Source: a bacterium (GTDB lineage Bacteria > Hydrothermota > UBA3072 > JAPDKE01). Taken from it: 64,000 nt of DNA. The stretch covers positions 1-64,000 of the forward strand of contig JAPDKE010000009.1 of the NCBI GenBank assembly GCA_029258725.1, in the 5' to 3' direction. The translations under genes and the position numbers were made by a program. The notes below the pieces were generated by a model. It did not search any database. It had not been told where the DNA came from and was given only the letters and a program-made list of their open reading frames with translations. This document shows positions 1-7,043 of this stretch, piece after piece (positions within the stretch are counted from its first letter, which is position 1; each line of letters opens with the position of its first letter).

Positions 1-425
1 ATATAGTCTCCATAAAGAGCAATACGAAAAGTAAAGATGCCATCGTAAATTTTCCTCTTAAGGAGTACAGGTTCAGCAGGGACAGAAACATCCCAAACCT
101 CTATGCCTCCATCTCCACAGGAAAGATAGAGAATTTGCTTGCCTTCATCATACACAAGTTGAAGTACATTTCCCATAGTACGAATATCATCGGAAAGTTT
201 TACACAGGTATCAGGATCAGAAACATCAAAAATATAAACTCCACATCCAGAACCTGCAAAAACAAGATTCCTCACAGGATCATAAGCAACAGCATAAGAA
301 GGACCAAAAGGCCAGTTCCCCACCACCCGCATGTTGGAAGAATCATAACTGGCTGGAACATAAGGAGTCTGGGGAACACCTGGAAGGTTATCAAAAGGAA
401 GAGAAATAAAGAAAAGCATGAACAT
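1..425 (-). CDS. Partial secreted beta-propeller protein with LVIVD-like repeats
   Basis: Only the first 141 codons lie in the window; the gene continues past the left edge. After a short hydrophobic start (MFMLFFISLPF) come two repeats of the form VAYDPVRNLVFAGSGCGVYI then FDVSDPD, and LVYDEGKQILYLSCGDGGIE then VWDVSVP. Each is a four-stranded blade ending in (F/W)DVSxP, the signature of LVIVD-type propellers, which in this kind of bacterium are usually surface proteins with a C-terminal sorting domain. The start is chosen by GGGAGG 6-7 nt upstream; a second in-frame ATG lies two codons later. It sits 12 nt downstream of the LolA-like gene and is probably cotranscribed with it. The ligand is unknown. 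Confidence 0.75.
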   Translation of the reverse strand, partial: MFMLFFISLPFDNLPGVPQTPYVPASYDSSNMRVVGNWPFGPSYAVAYDPVRNLVFAGSGCGVYIFDVSDPDTCVKLSDDIRTMGNVLQLVYDEGKQILYLSCGDGGIEVWDVSVPAEPVLLKRKIYDGIFTFRIALYGDY

Positions 426-437
426 ATTTACCTCCCT

Positions 438-848
438 TTATTTTCTCTCCTCATTACCTCCTTCAGGAATGTAAAAGAGCTCGTCCTTTAAACCCTGATT
501 AATCTTAACATTCCTGTACTCAATCCTCGTCTTTACCACTCTGCCTCCAAAACCCATGGGCATTACACTCCTCCCCTGAGAAGTCTCCATCATCACCCTC
601 TCGCCATCCATGACCATGCACATGCCCCCATCCATCTCCATCCGCAACTTCTCACCCTTACTCCATAACTTCATACGCTGAACCTTCACCTCATTCCCCA
701 GGTCAGTCTCAACCACAACCTCACAACTCATATCCTTAAGGTGAGAAGAATTCCTCTCAAGTGCCTTAACCACATCATCCAGGGTAAACCCGGAAGAATA
801 AAGCGAAAAAGCAAAAAAGAGACACAGGGCATATATTATCCTTCTCAT
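438..848 (-). CDS. Small LolA-like exported protein
   Basis: A 136-residue protein with a signal peptide (MRRIIYALCLFFAFSLYSSG). It continues with a helix (LDDVVKALERNSSHLKDMSC) and then beta strands containing VKVQRMKLWSKGEKLRMEM and a DGERVMM turn. That order (helix, then strands with xKxxxKxxxMRMEM) is the LolA/LolB-like half-barrel seen in outer-membrane-lipoprotein sorting proteins. At 136 residues it is clearly shorter than LolA (about 180-200), so it may hold only part of the fold or bind a different lipid ligand. The start at 848 is fixed by GGGAGG 6 nt upstream; a longer reading to 965 lacks a ribosome site and a signal peptide at its end. Function is inferred from the pattern only. 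Confidence 0.6.
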   Translation of the reverse strand: MRRIIYALCLFFAFSLYSSGFTLDDVVKALERNSSHLKDMSCEVVVETDLGNEVKVQRMKLWSKGEKLRMEMDGGMCMVMDGERVMMETSQGRSVMPMGFGGRVVKTRIEYRNVKINQGLKDELFYIPEGGNEERK

Positions 849-1389
849 TTCATCCTCCCTCTCAATTTTTTCCAGAATTATCAAATTTGTCAAGAGTTTA
901 ATTTTCCTCAACATACTGCCTCCAGTAAAGATAAAAGCCATCAAATGGAACCTTATTGTATTCATCAGGGTCAGAGGCTATACCCTTTATTCCTAATCTG
1001 AGCGATTTTTGTGGGTAATTTTGGGGAAGGGAGTTAAAAAGGGATTGTTGTTCTCTGCTATAATTCAGGCATGGGTAAGGGAAAAATAAAATGAAATACA
1101 AAAAGAATGTATCTCTTTTTTCCGGGAATGTCAAGTGTAAAATGGGTGTATAATAAACATCCGGGGTTATCCAGGTTATCGGGCTTTATAGAAGATGTTT
1201 ACCTTCTTCCTTACCCTTAAAATGCTCCTCAGTCCTGGGGACCATGAGTTCTGCGCATGAAAATCAAAAACCTCGTTAAAAACAGCCTCTCAAAAATCCA
1301 TCAGATATTCTTGACAAAGAGCCGAACGAATTTTCCTCAAAAATGAGAGGGCAGAAGTGGGGTTGTTTCAGTTCGGGAATGCAAGCCAC
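849..1389. other. Longest gene-free stretch; no clear gene
   Basis: No convincing gene was found in these 541 bases. Two perfect minus-strand TTGACA hexamers are present, at 893-888 and 1134-1129; the second has TACATT 17 nt downstream. A minus-strand reading that ends at 898 has a protein-like tail (DPDEYNKVPFDGFYLYWRQY) but no ATG or ribosome site, and may be a gene remnant. Short inverted repeats near the end of the glycosidase gene lack a T-run, so no terminator is called. No tRNA or CRISPR repeat was seen. Confidence 0.5.
865..893 (-). promoter_or_regulatory. Putative promoter of the LolA-like gene
   Basis: On the minus strand a perfect TTGACA (893-888) is followed after 17 nt by AAAAAT (870-865), a poor -10. 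The -35 matches the other promoters in this window and the distance to the start codon allows a short leader with its ribosome site. The weak -10 keeps confidence low. Confidence 0.35.
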
Positions 1390-4203
1390 CTACTTTATTA
1401 TCATAAGTTTCTTATAGCCTCCTTCTACCTTTTTGAAATAGATTCCAGGAGGCAATTTTCCCTTTTCTCTTTTTCTTCCAAGCACATCTATCAAAGAAGG
1501 ACCGGAAAGAACCCTTCGAGAAGTGCGATGTCTTCTTATGCCCGAGAGCTGGAAGGCATAGAAATCGCTTTCCTCTATGTCCTGGGGGGAGCCTGTTCCC
1601 TGAGGGACCTGCCCAATAAGGTCTCCCCCATCCCCGGTCTCGTATATGCCAACCGCAAGGTATATAACCTGAGGGATATGGCCAAATGCATCCTCAAGGT
1701 TTATCACCCCTTCAAGGTAAGTTCCTGAACTCTCCGGGAAACTCACAATACTTTCATTTTCATCAAACCATCCGGACCACCCATTTGTCCCTTCCCCACC
1801 AAGGAAGAAATCCCACCTTCCAACCTTCCCTGATTTTGCCCAGGGAGAAGGAACTAAAGTGTCGGGGGAAAGGGAAAGTATGATAAACCGGTCTTCCGTT
1901 CCTCCAGGGGCCTCGGTGGCAAGATAGAGGTTCTCACCATCGAAGTGGGCGTAAAGGGATGCTCCGCCATTCTCTGAAATTTTTGATGCAACGGGGTCGA
2001 GCTCTCCGTCCATCACATAGGTTGTTACCCCCTGAATAACTATGTGGTAGTCATTCCCGTTGTTGTTATCCCATGTGTCATCCTCAAAGTGAATAACAAA
2101 ATCAACAACCCCAACATCTCCATTTATAAAGGGTCCTATATCTATGTAAAAGAGGGGGGATGAACCGGAAAGAGGAGTCTCAACGGCACAGCTATCCTCC
2201 CATACTGTGGTTCCTGGTGGCCAGTAATCCTGCGGGGGCAACTTCCATCCATTTACACCCCAGTGAAGATATCCGCCTTTGTCCGACTGGACTTCTATTC
2301 TTATTGTATCCTGAGGGGTTGGATTTGAGGGGGTCCATGAAACGCTCCCACCACCCCCTCCCGGGCCAACATACACATGCATTATCCTGGATTTGCTTTC
2401 GTTACCCAGACTGTCAACAGCCTTTACATAGTAATCGTACAAAACATTTTCTCTTCCGTTTATAACTGCATAGTATCTCTTTGCTTTATAATAGGGAGCC
2501 GGATCCGTTCTTGAATCCCATGTCTCCCACGACATATCCAGTGAATCCCATGTTCCCCATGAATATATGCAATTAAGGCTATCAACCACCCCATCTTCAT
2601 CCGCTCTGTAAAATAACTTTGCCTCCTTTATTCCACTCAGGTCGTAAATGAGAGTCCATACCTCAAAATCTCTGGGCTGGGCTGTGCCGAATTCGGTTCC
2701 TCCTGGATTGTATGGGGTTCTCTGGGGTAAAAATATGGAGGGCCCCAGATTATCGGGTCCACCTGATACCACATCTCTTATATGGTCTATTGCAAGATTC
2801 ACAGCCCTTGTAGGATTTGCATTCCAGATGGTGTCGTCTATGCTCTCCTCCCAGTAAAAGTAGCAGGAGGTATGCGAGGCAAGATAATCATGGAATGCCT
2901 GAGAGGTTGCATTTCCCGTGTTATCAATTATGTCCGATATGCTTGTGTATGGCTCTATCAGGTTTGCAGTCCATACCCAGTTATGACCGGCTACAATAAC
3001 AGCCCAGGAATTCAAATCAGGACTGTAATCCTCTGAATATCCCAGCCACTTTGAAAACTGAGGGTCAAGGCATCCGGACCCTATCCATCCTCCAGGTTCA
3101 ACATGAACCACATCCGATGGATCCGGTGGAAAGAGGGAAAGATAGTCCTCTATGGTTACTGGTACAAAACTATCCTGTTTTTCTGTGGCCCAGGAGACAA
3201 AATTCTCAAAATTAGAATGGTAATAAGAATCGGTCCCTCCACCATAGTTATCCCCATCGTGATGAAGGAGGACAAGCACTGGATGGGATGGGTCGGTGTT
3301 ATAAGGGAAAAGCTGCCCCATCACCTGTTCGTAATCAAGGGCTCCAAATCCTCCTCTTCCATCCTCATTTCCCATATAACACTCTGCAGGAACCACTATT
3401 ATCTTTTTACTCTCTCCGGTTTCAGGGTCTATATACTTTGCATAATGGGGTCTGTGAGCAAATCCTGCAGCCACAGGCTCTGGAGCCCATACATTGTGGA
3501 GATTTACCCATCCTGAATTTGGCCAGGAGGAAAGGCTTCCGTTTAACACATCGGCCCTGTTTGGCTCAACCACTCCTGTTCCGCCATTCCATGCATAGTC
3601 TTCCAGTGTTCTTGACAGGTGTATGTTATCTATTATAACCCACTCAATCCCCGCCTCTCTGAGAGGGGGAATTATCCACTCCGCAAATACACACTCTGGA
3701 GGGAACAGTCCACGGGTGGTTATATTGAAGTTTCTCTGCAATAATTCCTTGTATATAAGCAGATGAAGCAGCACATCCTCATCCGGAAGCAAGGGAAGGA
3801 CAGGATGGTGGTATGGGAACAGAACCGGATAAAGCCTTGGATTCCCTCCCGAGGTGGTGTAGTTAATCCCCGTCACATATCTATCCTTCCATCCACAGAA
3901 AAGACAGCTGTTCCATCCATTATACTCAAGATTGTTGAGATTCTCTATAAGAGAACCCGATAGACTCACTTGGGCGCCCAGATAAGGAAGAGAGAGGCCG
4001 TATTCTATAGCATCCGTGGGCCAGGAGGTATAGGGACCGACCCTCTGGGTCCATACATCTGAAAGGGAGAAGGAAAAAGAAGGTCCTGATGGAACACCAT
4101 TGTAATAGATGGTTGTTACGGCATCATAGTAAGGCACATAAATCGGCTGGTGCATGTGCCACTGGAAGGAGATGTAAATGGGAATTGATAAAAGCACGAC
4201 CAT
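1390..4203 (-). CDS. Secreted GH57 glycoside hydrolase with C-terminal sorting domain
   Basis: A 937-residue protein. The GH57 signature QWHMHQPIY lies at residues 14-22, right after a very short hydrophobic start. FPPECVFAEW (Glu170) matches the family's nucleophile region and HHDGDNYGGG (Asp316/318) the acid/base region. A linker with loop-rich modules follows; one, after GPGGGGGSVSW near residue 620, looks like an Ig-like starch-binding module (GGYLHWGVNGW). The C-terminus (LIDVLGRKR, LPPGIYF, KKLMIIK) is a type A sorting domain, so the enzyme is probably exported and surface-bound. GH57 enzymes are alpha-glucan active (amylase, amylopullulanase, transferase); the exact substrate cannot be told here. 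It is monocistronic, with its own promoter and no ribosome site. Confidence 0.88.
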   Translation of the reverse strand: MVVLLSIPIYISFQWHMHQPIYVPYYDAVTTIYYNGVPSGPSFSFSLSDVWTQRVGPYTSWPTDAIEYGLSLPYLGAQVSLSGSLIENLNNLEYNGWNSCLFCGWKDRYVTGINYTTSGGNPRLYPVLFPYHHPVLPLLPDEDVLLHLLIYKELLQRNFNITTRGLFPPECVFAEWIIPPLREAGIEWVIIDNIHLSRTLEDYAWNGGTGVVEPNRADVLNGSLSSWPNSGWVNLHNVWAPEPVAAGFAHRPHYAKYIDPETGESKKIIVVPAECYMGNEDGRGGFGALDYEQVMGQLFPYNTDPSHPVLVLLHHDGDNYGGGTDSYYHSNFENFVSWATEKQDSFVPVTIEDYLSLFPPDPSDVVHVEPGGWIGSGCLDPQFSKWLGYSEDYSPDLNSWAVIVAGHNWVWTANLIEPYTSISDIIDNTGNATSQAFHDYLASHTSCYFYWEESIDDTIWNANPTRAVNLAIDHIRDVVSGGPDNLGPSIFLPQRTPYNPGGTEFGTAQPRDFEVWTLIYDLSGIKEAKLFYRADEDGVVDSLNCIYSWGTWDSLDMSWETWDSRTDPAPYYKAKRYYAVINGRENVLYDYYVKAVDSLGNESKSRIMHVYVGPGGGGGSVSWTPSNPTPQDTIRIEVQSDKGGYLHWGVNGWKLPPQDYWPPGTTVWEDSCAVETPLSGSSPLFYIDIGPFINGDVGVVDFVIHFEDDTWDNNNGNDYHIVIQGVTTYVMDGELDPVASKISENGGASLYAHFDGENLYLATEAPGGTEDRFIILSLSPDTLVPSPWAKSGKVGRWDFFLGGEGTNGWSGWFDENESIVSFPESSGTYLEGVINLEDAFGHIPQVIYLAVGIYETGDGGDLIGQVPQGTGSPQDIEESDFYAFQLSGIRRHRTSRRVLSGPSLIDVLGRKREKGKLPPGIYFKKVEGGYKKLMIIK

Positions 4204-4211
4204 ATTAAAAA

Positions 4212-4238
4212 TTTATATCAAAATTTAACTCATGTCAA
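4212..4238 (-). promoter_or_regulatory. Promoter of the GH57 gene, leaderless type
   Basis: TTGACA (4238-4233), a 15-nt spacer and TATAAA (4217-4212) on the minus strand. Only 8 nt separate the -10 from the ATG at 4203, and no purine-rich ribosome site precedes that ATG, so transcription would start at or one base before the start codon. An alternative -10, TAAATT, gives a 17-nt spacer. Confidence 0.6.
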
Positions 4239-4373
4239 ATAAAATTGGGTGTGGTGTTCCTCTTTAAAATCCGAATTCCTCCCCGGGATAAAAGCAGGAA
4301 GAGTATGTACGGGGGAATCCCCCACTGCGGAAAGGAGGGTATAAATGCGGTTCATGGTTCACCGGAAAAATCC

Positions 4374-4667
4374 TCACTCGCATTTTGCGTATTTTTTTAT
4401 AATCTCGAGTTTCTTAGGACCTATACCCTTTACCTCAAGGAGTTCATCAAGACTTCTTATCCTCCCCTTCCTCTCCCTTAACTCAACAATCCTTTTTGCC
4501 GTAACCTCTCCTATCCCGGGAATAAGAGTGAGCTCCTCCCGGGAGGCGGTGTTTACATTTATGAATTCCCTTTCGCCTCCGGAGAGAGAAAGGGAAATCA
4601 GTGGCTTTATGGAAAGAAGGAATATGATGAGTGCAGTGTAAAGAAATCCTTTCCTATATCTTTCCAT
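4374..4667 (-). CDS. comEA: ComEA-like helix-hairpin-helix DNA-binding protein
   Basis: A 97-residue protein with an N-terminal membrane anchor (residues about 8-30) and a C-terminal pair of helix-hairpin-helix motifs: INVNTASREELTLIPGIGEV and LLEVKGIGPKKLEIIKKY. This is the ComEA fold, which in naturally competent bacteria binds incoming double-stranded DNA in the periplasm. The ATG at 4667 is preferred because GGGGCAGGGT sits just upstream; a longer reading would need TTG. The start overlaps the 3' end of the outer-membrane-type gene by 14 nt, so translation is likely coupled. The two pilT genes farther along would supply retraction for a competence pilus, although no pilin or ComEC gene is in the window. 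Confidence 0.88.
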   Translation of the reverse strand: MERYRKGFLYTALIIFLLSIKPLISLSLSGGEREFINVNTASREELTLIPGIGEVTAKRIVELRERKGRIRSLDELLEVKGIGPKKLEIIKKYAKCE

Positions 4668-5484
4668 ACCCTGCCCCAAAGATGAATCTTTTATTTTCGT
4701 ATCTCACATAGGGGAAAAACACGGTATTCAATCCTATCCCGACTCCCCATCCATCGGTCCCGGTATCAAAATCAAGATAAAAAATTTTCCACTCTGCCTC
4801 AAATCCTCCCTTCCAGTGAATCTCACCATCATACTCCACCCTTCCCCAGCACCATGGGAGTTCAAGGGAAAAACATATATACTCCCTCCCAAAAAGGCAG
4901 TCAAAAAGCGGTGCTCTTATTCTCACGCCTTCAAACAGACCATAAGAGGGAAATGTATCGGGGTAAACATCCCTCTTTATCCACCACCTTCCTCCCTCCA
5001 CCATGAAATTTTTAAAAAGAAAACCAACGGAAAGAAAGGGAACCTTCCTGTAACCTCCCCGAATTCTCAGCCTTTCGGTATAAAAGCCAGCCTCCCCTCC
5101 CCTTCCGATAAATCCACATGAAAAAAGACAGCCTTTAACGGGCATTAAAAGTTTACCCTCTGTCACCACTCCGTTTCCAAAAACACCACCGAGATAGAAG
5201 TATTTTCCCTGAATATCCACCAGACCTCCCCTTCCCTCAACCCAGTGAACCTTCAGTCCGGTAAAGTGAAGGTGAAGGGAGGGATGGGGCAAAACCCTCA
5301 CATCAGCCCATTCCCATCCCTTTCTTATTCTTACCCTCCCGTATCCATTCCCGCAGAAAGCCCGGAATTTCACCGGGAAAGAGAAAGAGGGTCCCTCGTG
5401 GAAGACGGGAACAGGAAGAGGGGGAAGAAAATCATCCTCTTCCACGGAGAAGAGGCATAATAAGAGAAGGTATGTTTTTATCAT
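4654..5484 (-). CDS. Predicted outer-membrane beta-structured protein of unknown function
   Basis: A 276-residue protein opening with MIKTYLLLLCLFSVEEDD, a short signal peptide. Its body is made of alternating hydrophobic/polar strands rich in Gly, Phe, Tyr and Trp (for example KYFYLGGVFGNGVVTEGKL and FYLDFDTGTDGWGVGIGLN), the pattern of a beta-barrel or beta-helix envelope protein. No family is recognised. The start overlaps mtnA by 53 nt and no ribosome site precedes it, which fits coupled translation; a later start would lose the signal peptide. Wedged between mtnA and comEA, its role cannot be inferred from context. Confidence 0.6.
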   Translation of the reverse strand: MIKTYLLLLCLFSVEEDDFLPPLPVPVFHEGPSFSFPVKFRAFCGNGYGRVRIRKGWEWADVRVLPHPSLHLHFTGLKVHWVEGRGGLVDIQGKYFYLGGVFGNGVVTEGKLLMPVKGCLFSCGFIGRGGEAGFYTERLRIRGGYRKVPFLSVGFLFKNFMVEGGRWWIKRDVYPDTFPSYGLFEGVRIRAPLFDCLFGREYICFSLELPWCWGRVEYDGEIHWKGGFEAEWKIFYLDFDTGTDGWGVGIGLNTVFFPYVRYENKRFIFGAGYGKI

Positions 5485-6439
5485 AGGGCTTTTTTATTAT
5501 ACCTGCATCGGTTATGAATCCATGTATGTATTTTTCAGGTGTAACATCAAAAACAGGATTCCTTGCCCCTATCCCCTCAGGTGCAATCCTTGTGCCTCCG
5601 CAGTAAAATACCTCATCGTGGCTCCTCTCCTCTATGGGAATCTCATCCCCGCTTTTTATACCCGGGTCAAAGGTTGTGTGGGGAGCTGCAATGTAAAACG
5701 GAACCCCGAACTCATTGGCACATACAGCAAGCCCGAGGGTTCCTATCTTATTTGCTGCATCCCCATTCATCGCAATCCTGTCCGCGCCGGTTATCACTAT
5801 ATCAACCTTCTCGGTTCTCAGGATATGCGCCTTTGCTCCATCGGATACAAGATACACCTCTATCCCATTCCTTGAAAGTTCCCATGCAGTAAGCCTTGCA
5901 CCCTGAAGGAAGGGTCTCGTTTCTGGAACAAATACCCTGACCTTTTTTCCTTTTTCCTTTGCAACATAAAAAGGAGCGAGTGCGGTCCCCATTCCTCCGG
6001 TTGCAAGCGCCCCTGCGTTGCATATGGTCATTCCTGTTATCTCATCGCCTGAAAGAAGTGAAAAACCATACTCCCCTATTTTTCTGCATATTTCCTCATC
6101 CTCTTTATGGATTGATAGAGCCTCCTCAACCAGGTCTTTTCCTTCCTCATATGCCTTTTTCATCCTGTCAAGTGCGTAAAACAGGTTGTATGCGGTTGGG
6201 CGCGTTTTTCTCAGCTCCTCCATCGCACGCTCAACATCAAGTTTCTTCATCCATGCAAGGGCAACCCCGTAGGCTGCAACTATCCCTATCAAGGGTGCAC
6301 CCCTGACCTTCATCTCCTTTATTGCCCTTCCCACCTCCCCGGGTGTTTCAAGTTCAAGGTATTTTTCTTCAAGAGGGAGAAGGGTCTGGTCAAGTATCCT
6401 TATTTTCCCATCCATCCATTCAACCGTTTTGAATTTCAT
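5432..6439 (-). CDS. mtnA: S-methyl-5-thioribose-1-phosphate isomerase
   Basis: A 335-residue aldose-ketose isomerase of the eIF2B-like family, converting methylthioribose-1-phosphate to methylthioribulose-1-phosphate in methionine salvage. The family marks are present: KVRGAPLIGIVAAYGVAL, RPTAYNLFYALDRM, TICNAGALATGGMGTALAP with the catalytic Cys, RPFLQGARLTAWEL, and VDIVITGADRIAMNGDAANK with the catalytic Asp. Length is normal. It overlaps maf by 4 nt (ATGA) and has GGAGG upstream. No other salvage gene is nearby, so the isomerase may work with genes elsewhere; a related ribose-1,5-bisphosphate isomerase role is less likely given the strong MtnA motifs. Confidence 0.93.
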   Translation of the reverse strand: MKFKTVEWMDGKIRILDQTLLPLEEKYLELETPGEVGRAIKEMKVRGAPLIGIVAAYGVALAWMKKLDVERAMEELRKTRPTAYNLFYALDRMKKAYEEGKDLVEEALSIHKEDEEICRKIGEYGFSLLSGDEITGMTICNAGALATGGMGTALAPFYVAKEKGKKVRVFVPETRPFLQGARLTAWELSRNGIEVYLVSDGAKAHILRTEKVDIVITGADRIAMNGDAANKIGTLGLAVCANEFGVPFYIAAPHTTFDPGIKSGDEIPIEERSHDEVFYCGGTRIAPEGIGARNPVFDVTPEKYIHGFITDAGIIKKPYDKNIPSLIMPLLRGRG

Positions 6440-7002
6440 TCAAACCTCCATTTTTCAGGGTTGAAAGTGTATTTTATACCAAGTTCATCAAGAACAGGGA
6501 GAAGTCTCTCAACAGGCAATCCTATAACATTTGCATAACTCCCTTCTATCTTTTCAATGAACCTCTTCCCGTACCCCTGCGCCCCGTAAGCCCCTGCCTT
6601 GTCCATTGGTTCACCGGTTTTTATATACTCCATTATCTCCTCCGGTTCAAGTTTTCTAAACTTCACCCTTGAGCAGTCATACCCCTTGATTCCACCGGCA
6701 TAAAATCCTGAATAAACCTCGTGCCATTCACCACTCAGCATTGAAAGCATACGGAATGCCTCATCTTCATTTTCCGGCTTTCCAAGCATTTTTCCATTAA
6801 GGATTACAATGGTATCAAATGCAAATATTATCCCATCCCTTTTCACTGAGTTTGCCTTTCTTTCTGCCTGTCTTACAACATATTCCTCCGGGGGTGGAAA
6901 ATAGGGCTCTTCCTCAATCTGCGGTTTTTCAATTTCAAATCTTATTCCAAGTTCCTCAAATATCCATTTCCTCCTTGGCGAGGTTGAGGCAAGGATTATC
7001 AT
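6436..7002 (-). CDS. maf: Maf-family nucleotide pyrophosphatase
   Basis: A 188-residue protein with the Maf N-terminus ILASTSPRRKWIFEELG, the catalytic-Asp segment FAFDTIVILNGKMLGKP, the helix DEAFRMLSMLSGEWHEV and the DKAGAYGAQG loop. Family members hydrolyse non-canonical nucleoside triphosphates (house-cleaning) or m7GTP/UTP/CTP depending on subfamily; which applies is not clear. The start codon lies directly at the end of the T-run of the upstream operon's terminator and no ribosome site stands in front of it, so maf is reached either by read-through or from an unseen promoter. It is coupled to mtnA through an ATGA overlap. Confidence 0.9.
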   Translation of the reverse strand: MIILASTSPRRKWIFEELGIRFEIEKPQIEEEPYFPPPEEYVVRQAERKANSVKRDGIIFAFDTIVILNGKMLGKPENEDEAFRMLSMLSGEWHEVYSGFYAGGIKGYDCSRVKFRKLEPEEIMEYIKTGEPMDKAGAYGAQGYGKRFIEKIEGSYANVIGLPVERLLPVLDELGIKYTFNPEKWRFE

Positions 7003-7035
7003 AAAAATAAAAAGGGGGTGGGCTGACCCACCCCC
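7003..7035 (-). terminator. Strong intrinsic terminator of the surface-protein operon
   Basis: On the minus strand GGGGGTGGG, loop TCAG, CCCACCCCC (7035-7014) is a perfect 9-bp stem, followed by TTTTTATTTTT. It begins 8 nt after the stop codon of the preceding gene. The T-run ends one base before the maf start codon. Confidence 0.93.
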
Positions 7036-7043
7036 TGTCCTTT

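Noticed and set aside
898-1134. A 78-codon reading starting at TTG
   Set aside because: The TTG is the first half of a -35 hexamer, there is no ribosome site and no internal ATG; only the C-terminal piece looks protein-like, so it is listed as a possible remnant, not a gene.
1320-1389. Short inverted repeats after the GH57 gene considered as terminator
   Set aside because: CCTC/GAGG pairing is only four base pairs and the following bases are not a T-run.
4311-4323. GGGGG-AAT-CCCCC inverted repeat downstream of comEA
   Set aside because: Only five base pairs, a three-base loop and no T-run on either strand, so not called a terminator.
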